From: Cercozoa sp. M6MM
Taxonomy: Eukaryota > Endomyxa: Ascetosporea
Assembly: GCA_040357565.1 (NCBI GenBank)
Contig: JBDODJ010000009.1
Direction: 5' to 3' (one strand)
Length of the DNA stretch: 64,000 bases
Shown: positions 1 to 11,765 of the stretch, in pieces
How the letters are laid out: every line of letters starts with the position of its first letter
How positions within the stretch are numbered: the stretch's first letter is position 1
Position numbers and translations under genes: made by a program
The notes under the pieces: generated by a model
The model's database searches: none
The model's input: the letters and a program-made list of their open reading frames with translations, nothing else
Told to the model about the DNA's origin: nothing

Positions 1-440
1 TGCTCCACGAGCGACGTCGCCTTGCCGGCCGAGGCCGACTTCTGTCCACACACCGCATCGATAGACATACAAACACGATGCTTACAGACAGACACTTGGG
101 CGAGGGAAGCACCTGCACAAGGGCGAGTGCGACAGCGCAAACTGCGCGCAGAGTCGACGCGTTCACCGCCTCGCTCTCCAGGAGCGCCGGCAGCTGTCGT
201 ACGCACTCCGACACTACATGCCCAGACATATACTCTGCACTCTGTGTGTCTACCCTCACTCTCACTGCGTCAAGAGTTCCCGCGAGTACCGAGCTCGGCG
301 TACTTCTTGGTAGAAGCAAGCTTTTGGAGCTTTTGCTTCTCCTAAAACACACAAAAATACAACACGTCTCTCACACGGCCGCAGCAAATGAAGTGTACTG
401 CGGGGATGACGCCACCGACGAGGGCGGCCAGTTCAGCTAC
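1..440 (-). CDS. possible 3' part of an unidentified minus-strand gene, cut by the left edge
   Basis: Three minus-strand stretches look like exons with intron signals between them. One near 430-382 reads AELAALVGGVIPA, one near 347-293 reads EKQKLQKLASTKKYAELG, and one near 198-116 reads QLPALLESEAVNAS and onward. A last piece, KSASAGKATSLVE, runs off the left end. They are flanked by GTAC/GTGC donors and AG acceptors like those of the certain genes here. The reading phases do not all agree, so at least one boundary is wrong. The composition is helical, rich in Ala and Leu. I recognise no family. This is a hint of a gene rather than a model. Confidence 0.3.
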
Positions 441-469
441 TCAAACCAACACAAATGAAACACTTTCAG

Positions 470-2023
470 GGGACAATGGGAGAGTACCAGCGGGATCTTC
501 CTCTGCCACGTGGACGTAGACAAGACTCATTCGTCAAAATGTTTTCTCCAACGGAAAATGAAAACAAAAAGAGCTGCTCCCAGGTCAGGCTCGATTGGTG
601 TGCTAAACGGCGCGGACCAAAACTGCGCTTACACAGTGCCGATGCTGCTGCGTGGGACGCGCGACTCTTGGGAGGAGCGTTGATTCGCCTTAAAAAATTT
701 AAGAAACTAAGAAGGCGACGTCTCATTGTTTTGCCGATCGCCCTTATACGGTACAGTAGTGCGTGACTGTGTGTAGATTCAGTTATGCGACAGAGTTAGT
801 TATTGGCGGCATATCTAGTCGAGCACGCACGACAATCCGTTTTGTTTTGTTGTTCGTGTTTGACAAAAAACCTTACACCGACGGTTGCTTACGTTGTTGA
901 TCGGCTCGTACCTGCACAAATATTTTTAAATTGGTCAGAACCAGCGCCCTGCGCAAAAGATAAGGCACAGGATCCAGGTGCTTGTTATCTGGTGCATGAC
1001 GAAGTGTCGGTGGAGTCAATATTACTGTGTCGATAAAATACAAGGACGATTTCAACGCTTATGGCAGCTCGATATCACGTAAATGCAGTGGCCAGAGTGG
1101 GGCAAGCCACGCGTGCGACTTTCGTGAAGAAATCGACATGCCGGTGGTCCCCAACTGGCGCACTTAGGTTCTTACACAACAGCAAGATTGCCTGCGACCA
1201 AGGGATGCGGAAACAACTAAGCAGAAGCACCGCAAGACAGGACACTTCACGCAGCGGCTGCAACAGTCCTTGTAGCTACCTTTCCCTCAGCCATCCCCTT
1301 TCGTACAGCGGCCTCTTTGATCTACACCATCTTCAATCGAATCCTCAAGCGACTTGAACTGCAGAGCAAGAAGTTTTCGATTAGCTGCGACCGCCTTGGC
1401 GACCTTGTCTGACCTGTCGCTGCCATGACCAGAGCCACCCGTCGGAAATCGTGTTCGTCAAGGAATGCCTTCGAGCGTAGATCCTTAAGTTACAATCACA
1501 AGCACATTTCCTTCAGAACTTTACTCGGACAAGATCGGGGGTCGGAATCAAACGATGCAGCCTTTCGAGGCTAAGGTTCATCGTCGGCGTTTAATCGATA
1601 CACCTACGTGCTCTACCCGCTAGACTTGTCGGTGCTTGAAATCGTTACCTCTATCAGGGGTTTTCCTTGTATCACTACAGCAATGAGTCACGACCCGTCA
1701 CAACCAGAGACCACGCGGTGCCCAGGAAATGTCCCCATGGTCTTTCACGTTCCATCACAGTGCGTCGTCTGTAAAATAGATCCTGCGTCGCCGGGCTGTG
1801 GCATACCGTCTGTTATTTGTACACTGTACTCCTTTGCAATAGCAGGCGGGTAGAGCACGCAGCTCGCTAAAACCCTTGGCTCAAAAAGTTCAAAGCACAC
1901 CCCACAAAATCCACACTTTTAAGGTCGCGCTTGCGACAGCTTTGCCTTTTTGTGTGTTCCCGTGTGTGTGCTGTGCGTGTACTACTGTCACTGGTCGACT
2001 AGAGCGGGCAAAACGCACAAACT
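470..2023. other. unassigned 1.5 kb upstream of the U1-70K gene
   Basis: I found no exon chain here that I trust on either strand. Open frames are short and have no family resemblance. The only structure noticed is a 14-bp perfect inverted repeat (1607-1620 and 1846-1859), listed separately. The last few hundred bases presumably hold the promoter and 5' leader of the U1-70K gene. Confidence 0.5.
1607..1859. repeat. 14-bp perfect inverted repeat enclosing 225 bases
   Basis: The left arm CGTGCTCTACCCGC at 1607-1620 is the exact reverse complement of GCGGGTAGAGCACG at 1846-1859. A transcript of this stretch could close into a long-range stem, as some structured RNAs do. No Pol III T-run follows directly on either strand, and I do not recognise 7SL, RNase P, U3 or another known RNA inside it. 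It may be chance or the remains of a small mobile element. Confidence 0.4.
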
Positions 2024-3634
2024 ATGAGTCACTTCTTGGCACCCTCGCTGCTGAGTCTGTTCGCGCCGCGGCCGCCACTGCCGCATTTGCCTTACCGTAA
2101 GGGAACGGAACAAGAGTCTTTCCGGGGCGTAGCTGGCGTAAGTTTGTTTGTTTTCTGTGACCCAGGAAAATTTTTATTTTGGGTTTTTGTAGCGCATGGC
2201 CAAATTCGCAAAGCAGCCGAAATCTGAGGAACAAGAGAAGACCGATGAGGTCATCAAACTGCGTGATCCTAAGGCTGGTGCACTTTCTTTAGTCTATTTC
2301 CCCGTATCGCTGACCGCCGTTGCGTGCAGAAAAGAAAGCCGCCGCTGAAGCCAAGGTCAAGGCGCATGGTAGGCTTGTCCACTCTCGTTTTGCGTTTATC
2401 AATCGATTGATTGACCGATTGAATGACTGTGATTGATTTTATCTTGTCTTTCTGCAGCGGAAGAACTCGAGAAGAAGCTTGCCGAGTGGAAGCCGAGCGA
2501 GATGCCTGCCGGTATTAGAGAGTCTGAGTGCACAGTGACAACAAGACGCGCTCACCATTTTTGTTTGTGTACAGACATTGTGACAAAGAACCCGCTGAAG
2601 ACCCTTTTTGTGGGTCGCCTTAACTACAGGTATATGCTATCACATACGCACGGACACTTGTGTCAGGATATATTATATCTGTATATGATTTCACCCATGT
2701 GCAGCATTGAAGAACGCGATCTCCGCGATTTCTTTGCTTCATACGGTGACGTTCGTTCCGTTCGGTACTGCCGCACGCATCTTTTGCACAAACAGAGTGC
2801 CTGGGTTTGTGTATTGGTGTATCTGATGAACAGTCTGGTCCGTGACCCGGCGACAGGCAAGTCGCGTGGCTACGGCTTTGTCGAGTTCGAGCGCACGTCA
2901 GCGTTCGAGAAGGCTCTGGACCGCGCCGATGGCACCGAGATCCTCGGTACACCAGCTTTATCTCTCCTTGTCGCTTCTCTATACCTGCCGTACCCTATAT
3001 TTATACCTAGGTCGCCACATCGTGGTCGATGTCGAACGTGGTCGTACTGTGCCTGACTGGAAGCCGGTACTCCTCCCTCTGTCTGTCTGGGTGCTCAAAG
3101 GTTTCCGTGGTTATACGTGTGGGTTGTCACAGAGACGTCTGGGAGGCGGTCTCGGACTCTCGCGTCTGGGCGGCAAGGACGACAACATCGTCATGATCGG
3201 CCGCTTCGACGTCGACAAGGCGCGTCGCATGCTGGCGCGTCGTAACCTGCGTCGCGGTGGCGACTCGATCTTTGGTAGGCCAGTCACGCCCATGCACATA
3301 ATCACTCAACGTCAATCCATATTATCTGGGTATCACTATGCCTATGGTGGTGCCCGTAGGCAAGAGCACCAAGTTGAAGCAGGTACTCGAAACGATTGAG
3401 CCACCACGCAGCTCGCGTCACTCGCGCAGGTACTCTTTGTGTTGTTGTTGTTGTTGTTGTGTGTTACACGTGTGATGTATCTGCAGGGATCGCAGTCGCG
3501 ACAGGCGTCGTCGCCGGTATACTTACATAACGCCTTTGTTTTGGTTGTTGGCATAGTTTTTATGTGAGCACAGGAGTCGCTCGCGCGACCGTCGTCGTCG
3601 CAGTCGCTCGCGTGATCGCAGAAGACGCTACTAG
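2024..3634 (+). CDS. SNRNP70: U1 small nuclear ribonucleoprotein 70 kDa
   Basis: U1-70K binds stem-loop I of U1 snRNA in the nucleus and helps recognise 5' splice sites. I join 12 exons: 2024-2137, 2193-2277, 2330-2368, 2458-2511, 2575-2629, 2705-2764, 2834-2946, 3011-3066, 3133-3274, 3360-3429, 3487-3515 and 3574-3634. The N-terminus [20 protein letters not shown] matches the conserved start of the family. A single RRM follows, with RNP2 LFVGRLNY and RNP1 SRGYGFVEF. Next come the hallmark [14 protein letters not shown] and the RRLGGGLG segment. The C-terminus is a short Arg/Ser/Asp tail (RSRDRRRR repeats), briefer than in animals. All phases agree through to TAG. Only one of the 11 donors is GTAAGT and four begin GTAC. 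Confidence 0.95.
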
Positions 3635-4157
3635 AAGACGCAAGGCACTGGGGTGCATCTCCGTTAGAACAAGGTTGCGTTGCAATCGAATGCTGCTGCA
3701 AACTACAATCGGAACTTACCGAACGTAAGTCCGCATGAACCCTGGGATCGATCATAGCTTCCAAACGTACGGTACACTGAACTCGAATTTACCCGCACGG
3801 CATGTGCACTCTGTGCTCGCGCATAGCTGCGCATGTGGCCTAGTTCGGTTTAGCCATCACTTTACCATACCCACTTATCAACAAACCCGGGCTCGATGCA
3901 GGAACCTGCGCAGTCTGTTGTTGATTGGCCGGCGACTGAAATGCTACGTTAAACTGGATTTTACAGCTACTACTGTACAGGACTTGCCTTCGACAGATCT
4001 AGACTGCAGAGTGATACAGGTCTGCGACACGCCACTCCGACGGAGTGGCGGCATCTTTTTGAGGGTGCAACTCGAACTCGCCGTCCTTCACTCGCACTCT
4101 CTGTTTTCGTGTTTGCCACTTTTTCTACTTTAGAACCTGTCCTCATCACCATCCAAC
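3635..4157. other. intergenic, 523 bases
   Basis: This lies between the U1-70K stop and the start of the Gly-rich secreted protein gene, both on the plus strand. No coding signal was seen. It should hold the 3' end of the first gene and the promoter of the second. Confidence 0.5.
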
Positions 4158-4530
4158 ATGAAGCTTGCAACTCTGTGTCTCGTGTCGGCCGTCGCTGGTG
4201 TGTTTTTTTACTCCAGTCAGTTGCGAGGACACCTTGCCGGTTTAGCAAGTGGCATCTGTTTGTTACTGTGCTTGCAGCCTCGGCAATGCCACAGCAGCCT
4301 CAAGAGGTCGCTCCTGAGGTCCAGGAGCGCCAGATGGTCCAGCGTGGCGGTACAGTAGCGATCTCGCCCTTGCTCTTGTCCTAGCCTGTGTGCTTGTGCT
4401 TGTGCTTGTTCATTCCCGTGTGCTCTGCACTACTGCACAGGTTGCCACGGCGGTCAGTGCGGTGGCTACGGTGGCTACGGTGGCTGGGGTGGCTGGGGTA
4501 TTTTCGTTTCGATACCTCAACTGCAGGCAG

Positions 4531-4579
<49 letters not shown>

Positions 4580-5002
4580 GCACGCACACACACACACACA
4601 CACACACACATGCTGTAGGTTACGGCACGGTGGCTTACCCGGCCTGGGGTTACGGTGGCTGGGATAACTGCGGCTACAGTGGCTGGGGCGGCAACTGCGG
4701 CTATGGCGGCTACGGTGGCTGGGACAACTGCGGCTACGGCGGCTGGGGCGGCTACTGCGCGCCCACTGTGACCTACACGGTGGCTCGTCCGTGGGGTGGC
4801 TGGGGTGCGCTCTTTTTCATTAGTACTCAGCTCAGAGTAAATTAATGTGTGTGCGTGCTGTACATGTGTTGTGTTGTGTTGTCCCTCCGGCAGGCTGGGG
4901 AGGCCGATGGGGCTACGGCGGCAACTGCGCCGGCGGCAACTGCTCCTCATCGGATGGTTGCGGCAGCTCGTCTGACTGCGGTGGTGGATACGGTGGCTAC
5001 GG
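4158..5002 (+). CDS. secreted Gly/Tyr/Trp/Cys-rich repeat protein, 3' end lost in a gap
   Basis: The first exon (4158-4199) encodes MKLATLCLVSAVAG, a signal-peptide-like start completed by ASA in exon 2 (from about 4277). Exon 2 is a short polar linker rich in Gln and Glu. Exons from about 4440, 4620 and 4894 encode glycine-rich repeats of the form GYGGWDNCGY and GYGGWGGNCGY, interrupted by a Val/Thr/Ala-rich segment. The last part is Ser/Cys-rich (GNCSSSDGCGSSSDCGGGYGG). The exon joins are all in phase 1. A CA-repeat intron (about 4531-4611) sits between repeat exons. The frame enters a 100-base gap at 5003, so the C-terminus is missing. Such composition is typical of wall, egg-shell, silk or adhesive proteins, and periodic Cys suggests cross-linking. 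I cannot assign a family. Confidence 0.75.
4532..4611. repeat. CA/GCAC microsatellite inside an intron
   Basis: A run of CA dinucleotides with three GCAC units in the middle. It lies entirely within an intron of the Gly-rich secreted protein gene, directly before an acceptor ending TGCTGTAG. Confidence 0.9.
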
Positions 5003-5175
5003 NNNNNNNNNNNNNNNNNNNNNNNNNNNNNNNNNNNNNNNNNNNNNNNNNNNNNNNNNNNNNNNNNNNNNNNNNNNNNNNNNNNNNNNNNNNNNNNNNN
5101 NNCCCCCCCCCCCGCCCCCCCCCCCCCCCCCCCCCCCCCCCCGCCCCACGCGGCCCCCCGTGCGGGGGGGGGGGG
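5003..5175. other. 100-base assembly gap followed by homopolymer C and G runs
   Basis: Positions 5003-5102 are exactly 100 N, the usual placeholder for a gap of unknown size. The adjoining 5103-5175 is almost pure C, then mixed GC, then pure G. The joins on both sides fall in or beside genes, so both the 3' end of the Gly-rich gene and the 3' end of the minus-strand gene to the right are lost or distorted here. Confidence 0.9.
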
Positions 5176-8100
5176 GGCACTACCAGACAGACATCCTAAG
5201 ACGCGTTCGGCAACTACAGTGGCGCCGAGCAGGTCAGCGAAGTTGATCCAGGACTGCTTGGTGCCATCCAAGACCACCTCGCTCAAGACATGCGTCGCGC
5301 ACGCATAGAATTCGCCCTGTACAGACACCTGTGTATCCAAGCAAAATGGAGCTTGACACTAGGAGAGACTCACCTGCTCATTGCGACCGATACAGTCCAG
5401 GGTGAGAGCGCCGAGAGCTGGTGCGGGAAAGCCGAGGTCGGTCTGCCAGGACAGTGTCGGCAGATACGCCGTGCCATAAGGCAGTGCCGTCGATCGGTGC
5501 AGGTCGTGCGATTTGTTGTCCCAGTGGTGTCGCACTACAAATTCTATCGCTCGCCAGTCCACTCGACTCAGCACGCCTTCCTCAATCACGTGCGATGCCG
5601 ATTGACTCATGAACAGCTAGGACATCAGGGAGGGAAACATACAAGTAGGATAAATATCAGGGGTGGTGGGGGAGGATATGACATACCACAGGCGTGGCTG
5701 ACACTGGGCGAGAAGTTGTAACACTCACGGTCTCCGGCAGCGTCAAGGACACGAGCAGTTGCAGCGCACTCGACTCGCCCAAAGTACTCAACGTTCGCGC
5801 CTCATTCACTAGTGGTTCCATCCAGTTCGATATCTCTTTCATACCTTTCCCTCCCCCAAAAGAAAGTGTACTCGGCAGATAGACGTCGGAGATGCGATCG
5901 ACAAAGTCGTGTGCGAGGCGAGTCAGTGCATCAGCAGGTGTCGTGTCGTTCTGTCGCGGCACAAGCTGCAACTCTCGCACGGCACGCTCGCGTACCTCTC
6001 GTACACTCAACGAAGAGGCATCGTGCGATGCAATGGCCGATAGAGCAGCCCGGAAAGGCCACGCACGCACTGTGCCAAGGTGCAGGAGCGGTGTCGCTGC
6101 GTCCCAGAAGTCAACCGCGCTATTCGAGGAGTGTGTGAAGACGAACGAGTCCGCTGGTCGAGTTGTCAGTCCTGTCACACTGACGGGATTGCCGTCGTTG
6201 TGTACAACGACCGAACCAGCAACAGCGTGGTCGTGAAGCAGGGCTCGGTTCGTTTGCAGGTGCGGTAGTACTCGCGACATGTCCAAGAACTTGTCTGCAC
6301 CAGGTGGGATGGATTGTGACTCACAGAGGCTGAGATAGTATAAGTTTAGATAATGATACCCGTGTAGAGACACCGTCCCACGGCATGTCCAGTAGCATGC
6401 AACGGCAAGGCCAGCGTGCTCTCTCCGTGCAACCAGGCTAGTACTTGCACCGGCAATAACGATCGAAGTGAACGCTCTAATACTGTCACTGACGTGTTCA
6501 CGTCGTACATCGAGGTACGATCCATCTGCAGTACACTAGAGTATTCCTGGCCCTGATACCCACCTACAACTCTCACAAGCCTTGCTACCAGCGGTGCAGC
6601 GAGTTTCTCGAACGGCACACTCACGAGCAGAACGATCACGAGCAAAGTATCGCGAGGACACGACACGTACGACGTCGGGGAACTTTGGACGGTCTGACTC
6701 GAGTCGAGTTTGATCGCCTTCTGCGTTTCGTTGACTCTCTCCACTCTGTGTTTAGAGGCGAGAGGTAAAATAGGCAAGATAAACGATATGCACAGCATTT
6801 AGCCTACTGCATGTAGTCGCGCAGCAGCAGACCAGAGGCACGACTGTCCGTCGCTGCCTCGGCGAACACAACAGCATCACGGCGGCACTGAGTCGCGCCG
6901 TCGGTCAACACCGAGTCGATTGATACGGCGAGTCCAGCAACAGTGCTCTGCGACCAGAAGACGTGTACTGTGTCGCTGCCAGAGCCTGTGATATTAAACG
7001 ACGTCGACACCGACTGCAGTGCGCACAGATCCCTGTAAGACAAGGTAGAGTAGCGGCAAGCACACTTGGAAAGCGACGGATACAAATTGTTGAGTCGCTG
7101 CAGGTGCCAGTTGCCGGAATTTACTGCCTCCAAACGCGGCAATTCGACACTCCAGGAACCAGCAGAGGCACCGATAGACAGTGCAAACGATTGTGTGACC
7201 CACCGAAGTCTAAGACAAGGAAGTAAAAGTAGAGGACAACGAGGTACAAGAAAGCAGCGCGTACTGAGGAATACGCACTCGCTGCTGACCGAGCGAGTCC
7301 GAGGACAGCTCGATTTGCATGTCCTCCGCCGACACAACATTCTCCAGGATAACTGACGCCAACTCTCCTGCTCTGTGGACAGCAAGAGTCAGAATAGTCA
7401 TGGTACACCGACAGACAGGACAAGGGAGGGCACATGTCGGAATCAGCAGCACGCGTGCGCACCACCATGGAGCGGAGTGCATCGGCCCGGAGTCGGCGCA
7501 CACAAACGGCCACGTGCGCAATGTCGGTGAGGTGACCGCCAACAGGAGCATCCCACAGGAAAGATGATGCCACCACGGTGCCCTGCGCAAAGGGACAAGC
7601 CTCGCGGTGGTGTCTCACGGTCAGGTGATCGATGATGCTGAGTGAAGGCAGCTGCAGCCACGGTGTCTCCGAGGAACCCGAAAGACGCTGCTCTCCAAGC
7701 TGCACAATCCAAGGGATTGTAAAGATACACGTACAGGAGCAAGGGGTTAAAGAGCAGGCTGTCAGAGTACCTGCAGGAGACGGATGATCTCGATGTTGTT
7801 ACATAAAGAGCCGCAACTGAAACGTCGGAGCTCGCCGCTGACTTTGAGCGTGCTGTACCCAACAGACAGAAAATAGCATCAAACCTTAATGACAAAGCCA
7901 ACACACTCGACAAAGCGCACTCCCGGAAATCCTTCAATCGAGACGTCCACCGGCGCTTGATCGCTTCTGAAACAGCAGAGGAAGATAGAAGGGGCTTTCT
8001 GACTTTGTAAAACAACGCACGTTGTGCCAAAGAACAGTGTGTCATAAACGATGGGAGGCAAGGCGATGTTCACTGCGTCGAAACGAACAGTCAGGTCGCG

Positions 8101-8645
8101 TGTGGCCACTAAAATTTACATAAGTGATTGCTCAAACTATCTCATCCCATTACTCTGGTTTTTTGCTGTACCAAAACTCAGATTTGACAGGCCCTCGCCA
8201 GTCAGTTTCCTATTGAAGCGTTGTAATTGAACAAGGTCCAGGGAAGTTGAGCACTGATACAGATTTCTGAGATCAAGATCGCCCTCGCCTCGGATAGACC
8301 TGTGCAAGATGATGATACACTGGCAGATTGAGGCAGGCAAGAAGTTAGAGGAATGCTCTACAGCATGCAGTTCTCCTCGAAAGACACAGTCGGAACGGGG
8401 CCATCGATCACTCCGTCGATAGTGAAAACGCCACCACTACGTATTGTCACAGTTCTACAGTCTACTGGGACTGAGTATAGCTCCGTTAGGCTCAAGGTGT
8501 CCTGCAAAGAGGCAAAGTGACTGGGCAAAGCAAAACAACAGATGGTGATCGGCACCTCGAAACAGCATGGACGATCTGAGCATCTTACGGCAGCTTCCAA
8601 ACTGTTAGCACACGCCAACGCACAAAAAACCAGCGCAATGCGCAT
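5176..8645 (-). CDS. large secreted or surface protein of unknown family, 3' end in gap
   Basis: The proposed start at 8645 gives MRIALVFCALACANSLEA, a clear signal peptide, followed by a GTAAGA donor. Downstream exons on the minus strand carry long frames with plausible introns. Near 8490-8390 is DTLSLTELYSVPVDC; near 8310-8170 is GEGDLDLRNLYQCS and onward. Further pieces include VATRDLTVRFDAVNIALPP (about 8108), PSLSIIDHLTVRHHREACPF (about 7650), DTVHVFWSQSTVAGLAVSID (about 6960) and TLGESSALQLLVSLTLPETV (about 5790-5730). The last readable exon (about 5329-5185) follows LTLDCIGRNEQ and ends at the gap. Scattered Cys, Asn-x-Ser/Thr sites and beta-type composition fit an extracellular protein. 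It could be two genes. Most boundaries are approximate, and I recognise no domain. Confidence 0.5.
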
Positions 8646-9007
8646 TCTGCGGAAGTGACCCACCGTGACGGTTTTCAGGAAGGGACACCAAAAACAAACT
8701 GAACAATGGCTCAACAGAACTGATGAACAAGGGCTAGACAGAACCGCACAGTCCAAGTTCCCTTCAAAGATTGTATCTGGGTTCAACAGTGCAACGTGAA
8801 GCTTCGTCAAACAAAAAAAATACAAGGAAAAAGTGCCATTGGCTGTTTTTGTTGCAAGCTGCAAAAAAGACCAAAATGATCGGTGGTCACCCGCACACTA
8901 GAAACGACCAGTGACGTATGATGGTGATGGAGATTAATGCAATGAAGCTGTAAAGGTAGGCGCAACCAAAACAACACAGTCTAGTTAGAAACGGTGCGTG
9001 TGGACCG
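8646..9007. other. intergenic, 362 bases
   Basis: This separates the 5' end of the secreted-protein gene from the 3' end of the DUF1308 gene, both on the minus strand. No coding or RNA signal was recognised. Confidence 0.5.
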
Positions 9008-11499
9008 TCAAGGAAGTCCCTTGAATTTTTTCTCAGTGAGCGGACGTGCAGGGTGTAACAGGATATTCAGTCGCAAAAAGGGACCACCGACACTGGACAC
9101 AGCGCGTGCGAGACCGCTGTCATTGGTTTAAAACAAGAAAGATAGAGGACGACAGAAGTTGAGAAGCCAAAACAGTTTGGGTACGCATTGGAAGTAACTG
9201 TGGGAATGCCCAGAGTTTCGCCTGTGCCAAAAATGAGACGGTTGTGCTCCTTGACCGTGGTTGACTACACACAAACACACCTTGACCGTGGTTGACTACA
9301 CACAAACACACACACACACACACACACACCCACCAAATTATGGCTATCATGAAAAACGAGCATGGTACCCTGGGAAGCTGCATCAACGCGTGATGCGGCA
9401 TATCCGGCACGCGTACGACATTGCGATCGCTCCAGAATGCTTGCGCTCTCTCGGCCTCGCTTGGACCGGCCTGAGGGTCATGCAGAGTGTTCTGGTATCT
9501 TGGCAAGGCAGAACAGGATAATACCAAGGTTCGCATGATGCGATCACTGCGTTGTCGCGCCGTGTCGCACACGATGAGTGTCTTGCCATCGATGAAGTTG
9601 CGTACTTGCGCGAGCGCCTGGTTGTGTTGCTCGTCTTCGGCCAGTTGTTTGATCACCTGCGACACAGTGCGTGCACTCATCAAACCCAGTCAAACAAAGC
9701 ACCATGGTACCGGATAGTCTTTGAAGTCCTCAGGCACGCCAACGCCGTGTGTCAAGTCGGAGCACAGACTGTACAGCATTTGGTACAGATGTACAATCAG
9801 TCCAAGATATGCCTTGTACCAGAGCAAGGTGGAAACGTCAATGTTGACGCAGTTATTCCAGTCAATGTCAGTCGGCAAGTCGAACTGTCGCACTGCTTGT
9901 TCGCGTCGGCACAACTGATCGTCGTGTTTATCAGCGAGAAACCGCGCAAACGCTGCCTCTGCGCGGACACGTGCCCGTTCCAATATCGCACTTTCGTCGT
10001 CTTCACTACAGGCAGACATGGATTTGAGGTAGTCGTCGTTATCGTTAACATCGATGTCGTTGTCCGAGTCATACGGGTTGCTGATTGCAACGCTACAAAG
10101 GCAAGTATATAAAGAAGCAGGTGCATAGTTGATGAAGAGGGGTACCCCGCATCATCTGGGAAGTCAAAGAACTCGATCCACTCATCCTCCGGCACGGGCA
10201 GTGGCAGGTCACTATACCAACTAGAGTACACGCACGGATATAGAAGCCTTCAGTGTGTATGTACAACGTCTCGCCTCTCACGGTAACGCCGAGTCCTGTC
10301 CAAGTTGACACACGCACATATCTAGAGGGATCCCCTAGCTCGAGTGGTGTTTCGCGGATTACTGGTGAGAACGCGCGCGATGTCACGCGACACACCACTT
10401 GCGAACATCTGTGAATACAAGTGGTAGCGTGGAAAGAATGACATTAACCCGGTACCATTGTGATGCGCGGCATCTGGAAGGCAGGGACATGCATGGCCAT
10501 GTGTCGGAGGTATCTGCCAGGAGTAAGCGGTAAGGGGACACGATTAGTCGAAAAAACTAAAGTACTTGGCCGTGGTGAACACGGATTTTTGCGACGTTGG
10601 TGAAAGGCCATAGCACGCCATCTGGCAGGCCGAGACGCGTTGTGCTTTAACTTTGATCTGTGCACACAATGGTCTCAAAAACTACCGCGAGGACTGGCAA
10701 TTTCACGCACCCAGTCGAGACCATTGCCGGCGACAATGTCGATACTCAGTTTCGCCTTTTTCTGTCGCTGCCCCTTGCGACGCGGCGTTTTGTCGAATAC
10801 CTATTTTATGTTGTTGAATTAACGTCCCCTTCACCCGATCGCACGCAACCAGACAAGAATGGAAGTGGCTGGCTACAGGGTCGGTCTCGACGGCATGACA
10901 CAAGGCAATAATTTTTTCGCCCTTGAGTCGACGAAGTTCTAGCATGACGTAGGCACACCACGAGAGCTGCGCCATAGTCAAATGGCACTGCAGAATACGT
11001 CGTGCAAATTTGCGTTTTTGGTACATTGGATGTCTTGCAGTCGCCGTTGGGACCATTGAGAATCTTCAGTTCCGTCGACACAACACTGCGAAACTTGCTC
11101 ACACCGTGCGTGTCCTAAAAATTAATGGACGGAAGGGGTAAAGAAGGGGGGTAAACAAGGGACTTAAACAAACGTTGATTCACAAAACTAAAGCAAACAA
11201 ACCGACAGTTTCTCATTTTTCAATCTGTCTAGTTCACGCAATATCCATTCGCCAGCTGAGAAAGAAAGTCATCATCACGACAAGGCACATAAATCCCAAT
11301 CTTATGTACTTTCGATGGCTTCACCCAGCGACGCGAATGTCGAGCTCTTTTCAGGTTGCTGCAATTAATTGGTGGAACGTAACGAACCACTAGATGCAAC
11401 ACCAGGCACAAGAAAGCTCACCGCTTCGACTCTTTCGCGCAAGAACATTGGAGGAGCATTCTCTCCTTCCCAGACGCTATCATCGGGCCACAGCACCAT
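9008..11499 (-). CDS. DUF1308 / UPF0415 family protein (C7orf25-like)
   Basis: A minus-strand multi-exon gene whose parts line up with the C7orf25 family, of uncertain molecular function. Exon 1 starts MVLWPDDSVWEGENAPPMFL (11499). Then come TGEWILRELDRLKNEKLS and a segment of the early family region (KFRSVVSTELKILNG). Next is KLSIDIVAGNGLDWVREIA, the counterpart of the conserved VDVVAxGGxxWVK motif. After an acidic linker (about 10130-10010) comes FDLPTDIDWNNCVNIDVSTL, matching the family's PTEIKVDVCKRVNLDITTL. Near the end, FWSDRNVVRVPDMP and IFGTGETLGIPTVTSNAG match the conserved tail. The true 3' end needs a further intron with donor GTACCC after TSNA. It then reads GLARAVSSVGGPFLRL and stops at 9008. 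The overall order is complete, so I think the gene is intact. Confidence 0.85.
9250..9330. repeat. 31-bp tandem duplication plus CA repeat in an intron
   Basis: Positions 9250-9280 and 9281-9311 are identical 31-base copies, running into a CA dinucleotide tract to about 9329. The whole lies in an intron near the 3' end of the DUF1308 gene. Confidence 0.85.
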
Positions 11500-11765
11500 T
11501 TTTAATGTCTAGACACCCAAAATAGCACCTACAATCTTCTATGCACAAGAAAGCCGGCGAAACGTGGCTACGATCCAGCCCATCACTCGCACAGTGCAGT
11601 ATACTCCCTGCTGCTGCGCTAACGTGTGCTCTTGATTATTAAGAAACGTTGCGATGGCTTTAAGACGCGCAGGTGCGCGTTTTTTCGCGAAGCAGAACGG
11701 TGCTTCGTCCGCGAAGTAGATTATACGCTAAAGAGTTCATGTAGTGTACAGTACAGTTTATGTTT

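Noticed and set aside
4390-4618. Long frames of alternating His/Thr or Cys/Val in CA/GT repeats
   Set aside because: These are translations of microsatellite introns. The same happens near 14000, 24560, 40400, 51850, 56400 and 58800.
5103-5180. Poly-Pro/poly-Gly coding beside the gap
   Set aside because: Pure C then pure G directly after 100 N is most likely a poor contig end and not a coding repeat.
9067-9110. A C-terminus of the DUF1308 protein read straight through to TGA at 9067
   Set aside because: Splicing at GTACCC after TSNA gives GLARAVSSVGG and a tail that matches the family far better, ending at 9008.
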